64,000 bases of DNA. It comes from CAZGXI01 sp964529715. GTDB lineage: Bacteria; Chloroflexota; Anaerolineae; Aggregatilineales; Ch27. The DNA lies in assembly GCA_964529715.1 (NCBI GenBank), contig CAZGXI010000002.1, forward strand, positions 168,955 to 232,954, written 5' to 3'. Position numbers and translations under genes: made by a program. Below, in pieces: positions 1-8,251 of the stretch (its first letter is position 1; each line of letters opens with the position of its first letter). The notes under the pieces are model-generated. The model saw only the letters and a program-made list of their open reading frames with translations. It ran no database searches and had not been told where the DNA came from.

Positions 1-62
1 AGTTGTCCTAAAGCAGAAGTGAATGGTCAAATTTGCGCCTTTTAGCCGGACACGCAGCCTGC

Positions 63-68
63 TATAAT
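63..68 (+). promoter_or_regulatory. -10 element near the window start
   Basis: TATAAT preceded by GC gives GCTATAAT, a form seen at several other gene starts here. No good -35 is visible 16-18 bp upstream (TTTTAG at 40-45 is the nearest). Apart from this element and a possible 29-codon ORF at 95-184, I see nothing in bases 1-266. Confidence 0.4.
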
Positions 69-94
69 CGTCCCACTGCGAGAGGAGTGGTTGC

Positions 95-184
95 ATGTTA
101 CCTATTTCCCAGGCGCATCGTTTTGGCCTGGCGCTATGTGGCTCGGCATACCGGTGGAGCGCCCTGGCCCACCCGATCTGGTAA
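95..184 (+). CDS. possible small ORF of 29 residues
   Basis: ATG at 95 follows AGGAG (83-87) at a 7-nt spacing, and the TATAAT at 63-68 would place a transcript start near 75. The peptide begins MLPISQAHRF, has a hydrophobic middle, and ends at TAA. It could be a leader peptide ahead of the phosphatase gene at 267, which itself has a poor ribosome site, or it could be chance. I recognise no family. The well-spaced promoter and Shine-Dalgarno are the only support. Confidence 0.22.
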   Translation: MLPISQAHRFGLALCGSAYRWSALAHPIW

Positions 185-266
185 TCTTGGGATTGTCACG
201 CGCCGGGCACATCCGACCTGCGCCTGCCGCGCTGTCGAGCAGACTATCTGCTTTCAATAGCAAGAA

Positions 267-860
267 ATGACTTCTCAAACAGTCTATCTGATCCGCCACG
301 CCCAGGTCAATGGCAACGTCCTCGACCTGAACCAGCGCATTCAGGTGTGTGAGTTTAATGCCCTGATCGCGCAGACGCCTTACGAAGCCATCAACGAGGC
401 CGGAAGATTGCAGGCCGAGGCAATCGCTGCCCAGATCGCGGATTACCGCCTGGCCTGCCTGTTCACCAGCCCACTGCTGCGGGCGCAACAGACCGCACGC
501 ATCCTAGCTGAAGCGGCAGGCATCCCCCTGATCGTCCGCCCTGATCTTTACGAAATCCTGCCGGCCACGCTGCGTGGTCAACCCACCCACAGTTATTCGC
601 TACGTGGGGCGTATTTCCGTTCCGGCGTGCGCCTGAGCCTGCCCTGGACACGCGACACCGAGACGTTCTGGGGGGCCTATCGCCGCGTGCGCCGCGCCTG
701 GCAAGAAATGACGGCAGAGGTCAAAACCGACTTCGGAATCGTGGGCCACCAGGGACTGTTCCGACTATTGATGCTTTATCTACGCCTGGCGCGCCGCTGG
801 TTGATCGTCAAGAACGACACCCGGAATATGGGGATTTCCATCATCCGACACAAGGACTGA
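267..860 (+). CDS. histidine phosphatase family protein
   Basis: A 197-residue cytosolic protein of the phosphoglycerate-mutase-like histidine phosphatase superfamily. The LIRHAQ signature at residues 8-13 supplies the phosphorylated His11. A segment around residues 63-76 resembles the usual SPLLRAQQTA helix, and IVGHQG near residue 158 supplies the second catalytic His. The family removes phosphate from sugars, nucleotides or small metabolites, and the substrate cannot be read from sequence. The ATG at 267 lies 6 nt after a stop in the same frame and has only a weak purine stretch (AGCAAGAA) before it. Confidence 0.85.
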   Translation: MTSQTVYLIRHAQVNGNVLDLNQRIQVCEFNALIAQTPYEAINEAGRLQAEAIAAQIADYRLACLFTSPLLRAQQTARILAEAAGIPLIVRPDLYEILPATLRGQPTHSYSLRGAYFRSGVRLSLPWTRDTETFWGAYRRVRRAWQEMTAEVKTDFGIVGHQGLFRLLMLYLRLARRWLIVKNDTRNMGISIIRHKD

Positions 861-883
861 TCCACGCTCGCCTGCCGCGCGAT

Positions 884-912
884 TTGGCCGCCAGCGGCAG
901 GTCATCTATAAT
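884..912 (+). promoter_or_regulatory. sigma70-type promoter TTGGCC-17-TATAAT
   Basis: TTGGCC at 884-889 and TATAAT at 907-912 are separated by 17 bp. The predicted start is near 919, giving a leader of about 130 nt for the SH3b protein starting at 1049. Confidence 0.65.
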
Positions 913-1048
913 TTTCGTAGATTACCTCGCCGCATCCAGATCGAGCCGTTCGCCGCCAGTTATATCTTTGTCCGGGTCGGGTATCGCTGCCCACAAGCGA
1001 TCCGGCAAAAAATCACGCAAAAGGGCGGCTGCCGAAACGGAGGCAACC

Positions 1049-2782
1049 ATGCGCTTTCGCTGGAACCTGATCCTGCTCGTGGTGGGTTTGCTGGTCAGCG
1101 GGATCGCGCTGTATCTTCCCTATCGTAACACACGCGCCCAGGGCAGCCCTGAAGATTGCCAGGCGTTGGTCGCACAGACAACACGCCAGCTAAACACCAC
1201 CTGCGCCCAATTGGGCCGCAACCAGGCGTGTGTGGCCGGCGGCCCGGTCCTGGCTGTCGATGCTGGCGGAGAAATCGAGGCCCTACCCGGCGAACAGATC
1301 GACCTGAACCCGCTTCACTCCATCAGCGCCGGAGCGTTGAATGTCGAGGCGGGCGAATGGGGCGTTCTGGCACTCAGCGAGGGCGCAGGGCTGCCCGCCA
1401 ACACACCGGAGAACGTGACGATGTGGCTGTTCGGCGGCGCCGAGCTGATCGACCGACGCAGCGAAGAGCAACGCAATGCTCACCCGACGGCTACCTGCTA
1501 CGCTACCGTCATCACCGAAAACCTGAACGTGCGCGCCTTTCCCGCCCTGAACAGCCGCATCCTGGGCCTGCTGCGAGCAGGCGACACGGTCATCATCACC
1601 GGACGGCTGGCGGATGCAACATGGTGGCGTATCGACTACGGCGACCAGCCTGCCTGGGTCTTTTCCGGTTTCGTGCGCACGGTCTGTCAGATCATCGAGA
1701 TTCCGGTCGTGCTGCGCGATGCTCCGGCCCTGCCGGAAGCGGCCTGGTATCGGGACCCCTTCCAGATCGCCGCGCTGCGCTCCGAACCGCCCACCAACAC
1801 ATGCTCGACTGCGCCACCGCCGGGCCTGCTGCTCCAGCCACCGATCACCGGACGCTCGCGCCTGACCCTTAACGGCGTCAACTTCGATCTACAAGCGTCG
1901 CTCTATGTTCAGGCCAACGCCCAGGATGGTTTGCTCTTCCAGGCTATCGAAGGGCCGATCACTCTGAGCCTGCCGGACGGTTGGAGCATGGAAGTACCGC
2001 CCGGCGCGCAGGTCCGTTTCCCTCTCTCTGAAGATGGCCTGACCGCGGCTGCCCCAGCGCATGGTCTGGAATCGCTGGACGTTGAGGAACTAGCCACTCT
2101 GCCCCTCAACCGCCTGCCGCATCCGATGGAGAAACTGCCACGTCCCTTGATCGAAATCCCTCTGGAAGAGCACGTCTTCTCTGACGAATTGATTCCTGGC
2201 GATGACTTGACCTTCTTTTTTGACAACCGGGGCGGCATTGTCCACCAGTTCCAGTTGAGCAGCAATGCTTTTCCCGTGCTGAGCGTCTTCGACCCCGATC
2301 TGCCCGTGTTACGTCCCTATATTGCGTTGGGGCAGCTCAACATGCCTTACTGGACCATTAGCGATCAGCCACATCTATTCCAGTTGGCTGCCGGCACGTC
2401 GCGCAGTGGCACCTACCGCCTCAGCACCAGCACGCAAGACCTACGCCTCTGCCGCCCTGAGGGCAACAGCCAATCCGCCTCGCTGAGCGGCGGCGAGGAC
2501 CACGCCGGACACTTCTGGTTCGGACACGCCGGCGAAGTCGTCACCCTGACCGCCAGCGGGGACATTTCGCGCTCGGCCAGCAGCTATCCCGGCTGGCGGC
2601 TGCGCATCTTCGATACCTTTCTGGAAACGCCCACCCTGCCGCCGATCCAGTACGATTTGCTGGAAGGGTACAACGCGGATTCCGTCACCTGGACCGTGCC
2701 CAGGACAGGCTACTACTGGATCGAGGTCTGGACGGCCTCGCGCGGCACAACGACCGTCACCAGCACGTGTGCAGATCAATAA
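1049..2782 (+). CDS. secreted or anchored SH3b-domain protein
   Basis: A 577-residue exported protein. The start at 1049 was chosen because ACGGAGGCAACC precedes the ATG and the product then opens with a signal-anchor sequence (residues 1-25), whereas an in-frame start at 884 lies inside the promoter. Residues about 145-215 look like a bacterial SH3 domain, with ENLNVRAFP and a W-R-I-DYGDQPAWVFSG pattern. The C-terminal half is beta-rich and repeats a F-x-L-x-A-G pattern typical of pre-peptidase-like lectin folds. No catalytic motif is seen. It probably binds the cell wall or an extracellular polymer. Transcription ends at the hairpin at 2794-2839. Confidence 0.75.
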   Translation: MRFRWNLILLVVGLLVSGIALYLPYRNTRAQGSPEDCQALVAQTTRQLNTTCAQLGRNQACVAGGPVLAVDAGGEIEALPGEQIDLNPLHSISAGALNVEAGEWGVLALSEGAGLPANTPENVTMWLFGGAELIDRRSEEQRNAHPTATCYATVITENLNVRAFPALNSRILGLLRAGDTVIITGRLADATWWRIDYGDQPAWVFSGFVRTVCQIIEIPVVLRDAPALPEAAWYRDPFQIAALRSEPPTNTCSTAPPPGLLLQPPITGRSRLTLNGVNFDLQASLYVQANAQDGLLFQAIEGPITLSLPDGWSMEVPPGAQVRFPLSEDGLTAAAPAHGLESLDVEELATLPLNRLPHPMEKLPRPLIEIPLEEHVFSDELIPGDDLTFFFDNRGGIVHQFQLSSNAFPVLSVFDPDLPVLRPYIALGQLNMPYWTISDQPHLFQLAAGTSRSGTYRLSTSTQDLRLCRPEGNSQSASLSGGEDHAGHFWFGHAGEVVTLTASGDISRSASSYPGWRLRIFDTFLETPTLPPIQYDLLEGYNADSVTWTVPRTGYYWIEVWTASRGTTTVTSTCADQ

Positions 2783-2793
2783 CCTGTTCTGAC

Positions 2794-2839
2794 CGCAGGG
2801 GCGCAAAGCACCTTTCCTGACGCTCATCGCGCCCCTGCG
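2794..2839. terminator. bidirectional hairpin between convergent genes
   Basis: CGCAGGGGCGC (2794-2804) pairs perfectly with GCGCCCCTGCG (2829-2839) across a 24-nt loop, between the SH3b gene and the convergent oxidoreductase. There is no T-run, so the hairpin may act as an RNA end rather than a strict intrinsic terminator. Confidence 0.5.
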
Positions 2840-2855
2840 TCACGTCAACCCCGAC

Positions 2856-4187
2856 TCAAGCCGATACAGCGGCGCGGCGGAACACATCCATGTTGATAAC
2901 TGTGCCTTCGACGCGCGCCTGCTCCGCTGCAAACGCCAACAGATGGCTTTCCAACGAGGCGCGGGCGTGCGTCAGCGGAGCCTGTTCCTCTCCACGCAAT
3001 GTGCGCACAAACGAGTCCATCAGCCCGGTATCGCCGCCGCCATGCCCACCAACCGATCCCATCGGCTGAATGACTTCGGTCGCGCCGGTGCGGTGGTCGT
3101 GCACGCGAATCTCGTTTTGCAACAGGCTGAAACGCCCTTCCAGCGTGGCGCGCGTGCCGTCGTAGCGCATAGTGCGGCCCTCTTCGTGGCTGTGTCCATG
3201 CATGAACAGCGCAACGGAGGCGCCCGTTTCCATTTCCATGGTCACAATCTGATGGTCCACCACGTCGTTATCACAGCGATAGACACAGCGGCCATATGGC
3301 CCCTCTTGCAGCGCCTTGAGGATCGCCGGACGGCTCAGGTCGCCGTTCGCCAGCACCGACATCGGCCAGGTCAGCACCGTTGAAAGATCGTAGTCCGGCG
3401 GCAGGCCCATTGCCCCGGCCAGCGGTTTCCAGGGACGATAATCCAGGTAAATGCCCGGCGCAGAAAAGGGGCAGTCCGCCTCCACCGGGCAGCCGTCGGT
3501 GCAGCGCGCAGGCACATCTGGGCGGGGAGCCTGATCGGCGCGGTAATGCCGTAGCGAGCCGACCGAACTCAGCCGCTTCACGGGCTGACCGAGAATCCAA
3601 TACAGGATGTCCAGGTCGTGACAGCACTTCGCCAGGATCATCGGGCTGGACTCATCCTGCCGCCGCCAGTTGCCGCGCACAAAACTGTGCGACATGTGCC
3701 AGTAGGCGACGTTCTCGCGGTGTTCCACCGTAACCACGTCGCCCAATCGCCCGGAACGCACGATCTGGTACACCTGACTGAAGAAATCGGTGTAACGCAG
3801 CACATGGCAGATTTGCAGCACGCGCCCGGTCTCCTCTGCCGCCCGGACCAGCGCCACGCAATCGGCCAGCGTGGTCGCCATCGGCTTTTCCAGCAGCACA
3901 TCATAGCCGGCGCGCAGGGCAGCCAGCGTCGGTGCGACGTGGTCCTGATCCTGCGTGGCGACAATCACTGCATCGGCCAGCCGGGGGCCGCCCAACAGGT
4001 CTTCCCAGGCGGCGAACTGTCGCTCCGGCGGGATGCCGTGCTGCGCCGCGAGTCGACTCCGGCGTTCGGGGATCGGCTCGGCCACCGCCACATAGCGCAC
4101 ATCGTCAGGATGATCCAACACATAGCGCCCATAGGCGTCCCGGCCACGCTGACCCGCGCCGATCAGGGCGATCTGGATAGGGGGCAT
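2856..4187 (-). CDS. Gfo/Idh/MocA family NAD(P)-dependent oxidoreductase
   Basis: A 443-residue cytosolic dehydrogenase. The Rossmann motif IALIGAGQRG is at residues 5-14, and the Gfo/Idh signature LLEKPMA lies near residue 92. The C-terminal alpha/beta domain contains a Cys-rich insert (CTDGCPVEADC) also seen in relatives acting on sugars and inositols. The start at 4187 is set by AGGAGAG 7 nt upstream; the open frame continues much further but only as antisense to the methyltransferase. The family oxidises or isomerises sugar derivatives; the substrate is unknown. A TACAAT -10 (minus strand, near 4248) lies between this gene and the divergent methyltransferase. Confidence 0.85.
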   Translation of the reverse strand: MPPIQIALIGAGQRGRDAYGRYVLDHPDDVRYVAVAEPIPERRSRLAAQHGIPPERQFAAWEDLLGGPRLADAVIVATQDQDHVAPTLAALRAGYDVLLEKPMATTLADCVALVRAAEETGRVLQICHVLRYTDFFSQVYQIVRSGRLGDVVTVEHRENVAYWHMSHSFVRGNWRRQDESSPMILAKCCHDLDILYWILGQPVKRLSSVGSLRHYRADQAPRPDVPARCTDGCPVEADCPFSAPGIYLDYRPWKPLAGAMGLPPDYDLSTVLTWPMSVLANGDLSRPAILKALQEGPYGRCVYRCDNDVVDHQIVTMEMETGASVALFMHGHSHEEGRTMRYDGTRATLEGRFSLLQNEIRVHDHRTGATEVIQPMGSVGGHGGGDTGLMDSFVRTLRGEEQAPLTHARASLESHLLAFAAEQARVEGTVINMDVFRRAAVSA

Positions 4188-4301
4188 CACATCACTCTCC
4201 TGTTTGCTGTACGAGAGCAAACCGCTCTCGCCCGCTTCTGCCCGTATTGTACCGCCCGCCGATCCTGGATAAACTGACTTTCGTTCCAAAGGGGAGACGC
4301 C

Positions 4302-5081
4302 ATGCCTCACACCGAGACCAAGCGCCTGGTCCAGCGCCAGTTCAGCCAGAATCCGCAGGGCTACGTTGCCAGCCCCACCCATGCTCAAGGGACCGACCTG
4401 GCCCGCCTGATCGAACTGATCCAGCCGCAGCCGGGCTGGACCATGCTCGACATCGCCACCGGCGGCGGGCACACGGCACGGACTTTCGCGCCTTACGTTG
4501 CGCGGGTAATCGCCAGCGACCTGACCACCGGTATGCTCCGCGCCGCGCAGACACACATCCAGGAACAAGGGTTGACCAACGTCGTCTACCAGCGCGTCGA
4601 TGCAGAAGCCCTGCCCTTCCGCGACGGCAGCCTCGACCTGATCACCTGCCGGATCGCGCCACATCACTTCCCCGACATCCCGCGTTTCGTCCACGAGACG
4701 GCGCGCACCGCCCGGACCGGCGGAATCGTGGCCGTTGTAGACCAGATCGTGCCGGAAAAGCGCAAGCCCGCCCGCTACATCAACGCCTTCGAGCGGCTGC
4801 GCGATCCCGGCCACGCCTGGGCCTACAGCCTGCGCCGCTGGCAGGGCTTTTTCCAGGAAGCCGGGCTGACCGTGTGGCACGTTGAGCCGTTCGAGAAGCG
4901 CATGGACCTGTTCGCCTGGGCGCTGCTGATGGGCTGCACGCCGGACAAAATCACGCGGCTGCGCGCGATGCTGATCCAGGCCCCACCCGAACCTGCCGCC
5001 TGGCTCAAGGCAGAATTCCGCCCCGGCGGCGACGCCTCCTTCTCGATTCATCAGGCGATCCTCCTAGGGCGAAAAAGATGA
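4302..5081 (+). CDS. class I SAM-dependent methyltransferase (UbiE-like)
   Basis: A 259-residue methyltransferase. Motif I is MLDIATGGGHTA (about residues 48-59), followed by the acidic VIASD loop and the DAEALPF and DLITCRIAPHHF stretches typical of the Methyltransf_11/UbiE group. GGGGAG lies 5 nt before the ATG. Its stop overlaps the next start as ATGA (5078-5081), so it is probably translationally coupled to the lipoprotein gene. The methyl acceptor is not predictable; small lipids and quinones are usual for the group. Confidence 0.85.
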   Translation: MPHTETKRLVQRQFSQNPQGYVASPTHAQGTDLARLIELIQPQPGWTMLDIATGGGHTARTFAPYVARVIASDLTTGMLRAAQTHIQEQGLTNVVYQRVDAEALPFRDGSLDLITCRIAPHHFPDIPRFVHETARTARTGGIVAVVDQIVPEKRKPARYINAFERLRDPGHAWAYSLRRWQGFFQEAGLTVWHVEPFEKRMDLFAWALLMGCTPDKITRLRAMLIQAPPEPAAWLKAEFRPGGDASFSIHQAILLGRKR

Positions 5082-5566
5082 AATCTAGCCACATCTGCAT
5101 GTCTCAGAAGGATACGGCAGACTGTGCCCCTACCTTCCAACGCCCGCCCCTCCTCGTACTTCGGCGGTTGGCGCTTCTTGCCCTGCTACTTCTGACGGCA
5201 GGCTGCGCCGGGCCGATGCCCCAGCGGACCACGCCCGACCCCACGCTGGTGATCGGGCAGGACGCCTACGCTCTCTGTACCGATCTGTGCACGGCGCGTG
5301 GTATGTGCCGCGAAGTACCTGACGCAAACGGCCAGACGCAGCGCGTGATCCATACCCGGCCCGAAGTCGGCGGGCGCGGCTTTGCGATCAAGGTGCTGGC
5401 GATAGGTGCACAGGTGCGGCTGCACGACGTGGTCGTCAACTGGACCGACGACCCGGCAGACCCGCTGGCCGGGGATGCCGTCTATCTCGTCAGCTCGCCT
5501 ACCTGGGAGGCCGGAGAGCAGTTTTGGGTCCCGGTGTACTGTCTGTCGCCGGAACCGCCCGAATAA
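5078..5566 (+). CDS. small predicted lipoprotein
   Basis: A 162-residue exported protein. A hydrophobic stretch near residues 27-45 ends in LLLTAGCAG, a good lipobox, so the mature protein would start at Cys about 46. The start overlaps the methyltransferase stop by four bases; a second in-frame ATG at 5099 would give a more usual signal length. The mature part has several Cys (ALCTDLCTARGMC) and no domain I recognise. It lies directly upstream of the MMPL transporter and may be an envelope partner of it, which is inference. Confidence 0.7.
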   Translation: MKSSHICMSQKDTADCAPTFQRPPLLVLRRLALLALLLLTAGCAGPMPQRTTPDPTLVIGQDAYALCTDLCTARGMCREVPDANGQTQRVIHTRPEVGGRGFAIKVLAIGAQVRLHDVVVNWTDDPADPLAGDAVYLVSSPTWEAGEQFWVPVYCLSPEPPE

Positions 5567-5573
5567 CCCCCAA

Positions 5574-5646
5574 TGTTTAGGGATAGCTTCCAACCGGCAG
5601 AGTCCCTACAGTGTTTAGAAACATCCTGCTCGTCGGCTTGTAAACA
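5574..5646 (+). promoter_or_regulatory. possible operator with three TGTTTA half-sites
   Basis: TGTTTA occurs at 5574 and 5612, and its complement TAAACA at 5641. The middle copy also forms TGTTT-AG-AAACA (5612-5623). TACAGT at 5607-5612 could be a -10. The arrangement upstream of a transporter gene suggests a repressor site, but no regulator is adjacent. Confidence 0.25.
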
Positions 5647-5664
5647 CAGAAGGGAATAGCTGCC

Positions 5665-8211
5665 ATGTTTGAACGTTTGGGGCGTTTTGCAGCTCGCTAT
5701 CGCGTGCCTATCATCATCGGCTGGATCGTGCTGGCAGTCGTTCTGATGCTGGCCGCGCCGAGCCTGGAGGACGTATCCAGCACCAATCAGGAAGATTTCC
5801 TCCTCAGCAGCGCGGAATCCGTTCACGCACAGGAAGTGTACGAGCGCGTCTTTCCCCAGGAATTCACCCCCAGCAGCACCATCGTCCTCATCGACGCAGG
5901 CGACGGCGGCAATGTCCGCGAGCCGGAAATCTGGAATTTCATCAGCGCACTGGAAGCCTGGCTTGCCAGCGCCGAAGCCCCCGAAAACATCGAAACAGTG
6001 TTCGCGCCCACGACCGATCCGGCCTTTGCCGACATGCTGATCTCGCCGGACGGACGAATCGCGCTGGTCAGCGCCGGGATCAGCACACCGACCGACGCCG
6101 TGCAGACCACGCAGGCAGTGGAAGCCATCGACGCCTGGCTGGAAGCGCACACGCCCGAAACGATTGAGGCTTACCAGACCGGCGAGGGCGCGCTGAACGC
6201 CCAGGCCGAAGGATCGATGTTCGCCACGATGGACCGCACCATCGTTATCACCCTGGCCCTGGTGATCATTGCCCTGCTGGCGATCTACCGCTCGCCCGTC
6301 AGCCCCTTGATCCCACTCTTCGCCGTGACAATGGCCTTTCTGGTCACGATGGGGCTGGTGGCGCTGCTGGCGCAGGGGAACGTGATCACCGTCATCGCAC
6401 AGTTGAATGCCATGCTGGTCGTGATCATCTACGGCGCGGGGACGGACTACTGCCTGTTCCTGATCAGCCGCTTCCGCGAGGAGATGGCGGAAGATCACGG
6501 CGTGATCGAATCGACGCGGCGCACCGTGCGGCTCGTCGGCGAGACGATCACCAGCAGCGCCGGGACAATCTTCGTAGGCTTCATGTCGCTCACCTTCGCC
6601 GAGATCGGCGCGTTCCGCAGCGCCGGGCCGGTGCTGGCTATCGGCATCCTGGTCAGCCTGCTGGCCGGGCTGACGCTCGTACCTGCCCTGCTTGCCACGC
6701 TGGGCAACCGGGCCTTCTGGCCGGGCAAAGCCAGGCACCGTTCCGCCGGACGCTTTTACGAAATGACCTCCAAGCAGGTCAGCACGCATCCCCTGATCAC
6801 CATCCTGGTCATCGTCGCCATCATGGCTCCGTTCTCGGTCGTCGGCCTGAATAGCCGCGTCAACTACGACATGATCAGCGAGATGCCCGACAGCGCCACC
6901 GCCGTGCGCGGCTACACCCTGATGCAGGCGCACATGGGCGGCGGCAACCTGTTCCCGCTGACGGTCGTCGTCACGGACCGCGACCCGGCTACAATAGCCG
7001 CCGAGATCGCCCGGCTGGAAAGCGAACTGGCCGCCCTCGACGGTGTGGCCGACGTCCGCAGCCTGAACACGCCGCTGGGCAGCCGGGACGAACGCTTCAC
7101 CAATCTGTTGCGCGTGGACGGTCAGCTCGATCTGCTGGTGAGCCTGGCGCAGGACGAAAGTGACGCACAGGGCTTCAACCCGCAGCAATTGCTGAATTCG
7201 GTCGGCGCGATGCAGCGCTATGTGGACCTGATCGCGGAACGCTTCCCCACAGTAGCCGACGACGCGAACCTCGCCGCCCTCCGAGACATCCTGGGCGGCG
7301 GGTTACTGGGCGTCGCCCTGCGCCAGAACGAATTGTTTGACGCGGCGCGCGGGCTGGCAGACCGCTTCAGGAGCATTGAAGACGCCTACCTGATCCCGCC
7401 GACGGGCGAAGGCGACCTCTTCGCAGAGATGAGGCCGCTGGCCGAGAGCTACCTCGCCGCCGATGGCGTCTCGTACCGCATCGACGTGGTGCTGGCTGAG
7501 GTGCTCAGCGAGGAAGGCATGGATAGCGTTCTGGCGATCCGCAACCTGCTGCGCAGCTACGCCGGGGACGGCGGCGATGCCGTCGTCAGCGGCTTCACCG
7601 CAACCATGACTGATCTGCGCGACACAATGGAACGCGACGAGATGCGAACCTTCGGCTTCGTGCTGGCGGGCATCTTCGTGGTGCTGCTGGTCATGCTGCG
7701 GAGCGTCGTTGCGCCGCTTTATCTGATCGGCACGGTGGTGCTCAGCTTCACATGCACGCTCGGCATCACCAGCCTGTTCTTCCGCGTCTTCCTCAGCGTC
7801 GGGGAACTCTCGTGGATGCTGAGGCTGTTCATGTTCGTGATGCTGGTGGCGCTGGGCATCGACTACAGCATCTTCCTGTTTGGGCGCGTCAAGGAAGAAG
7901 TGGGCCATCACGGCATCCGCGAAGGCGTGCACGTGGCCGTCGCCGCCACCGGTGCGATCATCACCTCGGCGGGCATCATCCTGGCCGGGACGTTCGCGGG
8001 GATGATGGCCGGCGAGTTCAAACTGCTGATGCAGCTCGGCTTTGCCGTGTGCGTCGGCGTGCTGATCGATACCTTTGTGGTGCGGACCATGCTCGACCCG
8101 GCCCTGGCGACTCTGTTTGGCCGCTGGACGTGGTGGCCGGGCGGCGTGCCCAAAGCGCGCGATACGCGCGGCAGCGCCGCCATGACGCCGGTGCAGGGAA
8201 CGGATCGATAG
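5665..8211 (+). CDS. MMPL/RND family transporter
   Basis: An 848-residue inner-membrane protein with the internal duplication of RND transporters. Each half has one N-terminal helix, a large extracytoplasmic domain (about residues 35-190 and 385-645) and a cluster of helices. The Asp-Tyr pair of the proton relay appears twice, as GTDYCLFLISRF (about residue 252) and GIDYSIFLFGRV (about residue 732), as in MmpL proteins. AAGGGA precedes the ATG. MMPL proteins export lipids, glycolipids or hydrophobic compounds. The upstream methyltransferase and lipoprotein and the downstream glycosyltransferase fit export of a modified lipid, which is inference. A short inverted repeat follows the stop. Confidence 0.88.
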   Translation: MFERLGRFAARYRVPIIIGWIVLAVVLMLAAPSLEDVSSTNQEDFLLSSAESVHAQEVYERVFPQEFTPSSTIVLIDAGDGGNVREPEIWNFISALEAWLASAEAPENIETVFAPTTDPAFADMLISPDGRIALVSAGISTPTDAVQTTQAVEAIDAWLEAHTPETIEAYQTGEGALNAQAEGSMFATMDRTIVITLALVIIALLAIYRSPVSPLIPLFAVTMAFLVTMGLVALLAQGNVITVIAQLNAMLVVIIYGAGTDYCLFLISRFREEMAEDHGVIESTRRTVRLVGETITSSAGTIFVGFMSLTFAEIGAFRSAGPVLAIGILVSLLAGLTLVPALLATLGNRAFWPGKARHRSAGRFYEMTSKQVSTHPLITILVIVAIMAPFSVVGLNSRVNYDMISEMPDSATAVRGYTLMQAHMGGGNLFPLTVVVTDRDPATIAAEIARLESELAALDGVADVRSLNTPLGSRDERFTNLLRVDGQLDLLVSLAQDESDAQGFNPQQLLNSVGAMQRYVDLIAERFPTVADDANLAALRDILGGGLLGVALRQNELFDAARGLADRFRSIEDAYLIPPTGEGDLFAEMRPLAESYLAADGVSYRIDVVLAEVLSEEGMDSVLAIRNLLRSYAGDGGDAVVSGFTATMTDLRDTMERDEMRTFGFVLAGIFVVLLVMLRSVVAPLYLIGTVVLSFTCTLGITSLFFRVFLSVGELSWMLRLFMFVMLVALGIDYSIFLFGRVKEEVGHHGIREGVHVAVAATGAIITSAGIILAGTFAGMMAGEFKLLMQLGFAVCVGVLIDTFVVRTMLDPALATLFGRWTWWPGGVPKARDTRGSAAMTPVQGTDR

Positions 8212-8226
8212 CACAAAAAACCATCG

Positions 8227-8251
8227 TAGGGGCGCAGCATGCTGCGCCCTA
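8227..8251. terminator. inverted repeat at the convergent transporter/GT1 ends
   Basis: A near-perfect palindrome with arms TAGGGGCGCAGCA and TGCTGCGCCCTA lies 15 bp after the transporter stop. It contains the TAG stop of the convergent glycosyltransferase gene (8249-8251). An A-run on the upstream side becomes a T-run for minus-strand transcripts. Confidence 0.45.

Noticed and set aside
884..1048. Use of the in-frame start at 884 for the SH3b protein
   Set aside because: It overlaps the -35 of the promoter at 884-912, and the ATG at 1049 has the ribosome site and signal peptide.
4188..5051. N-terminal extension of the Gfo/Idh frame to 731 residues
   Set aside because: The extra part is antisense to the methyltransferase; the ribosome site and Rossmann motif place the start at 4187.
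5482..7188. A 568-residue open frame on the minus strand
   Set aside because: It is antisense to the MMPL transporter and rich in His, Asp and Gln, the usual composition of a shadow frame in GC-rich DNA.
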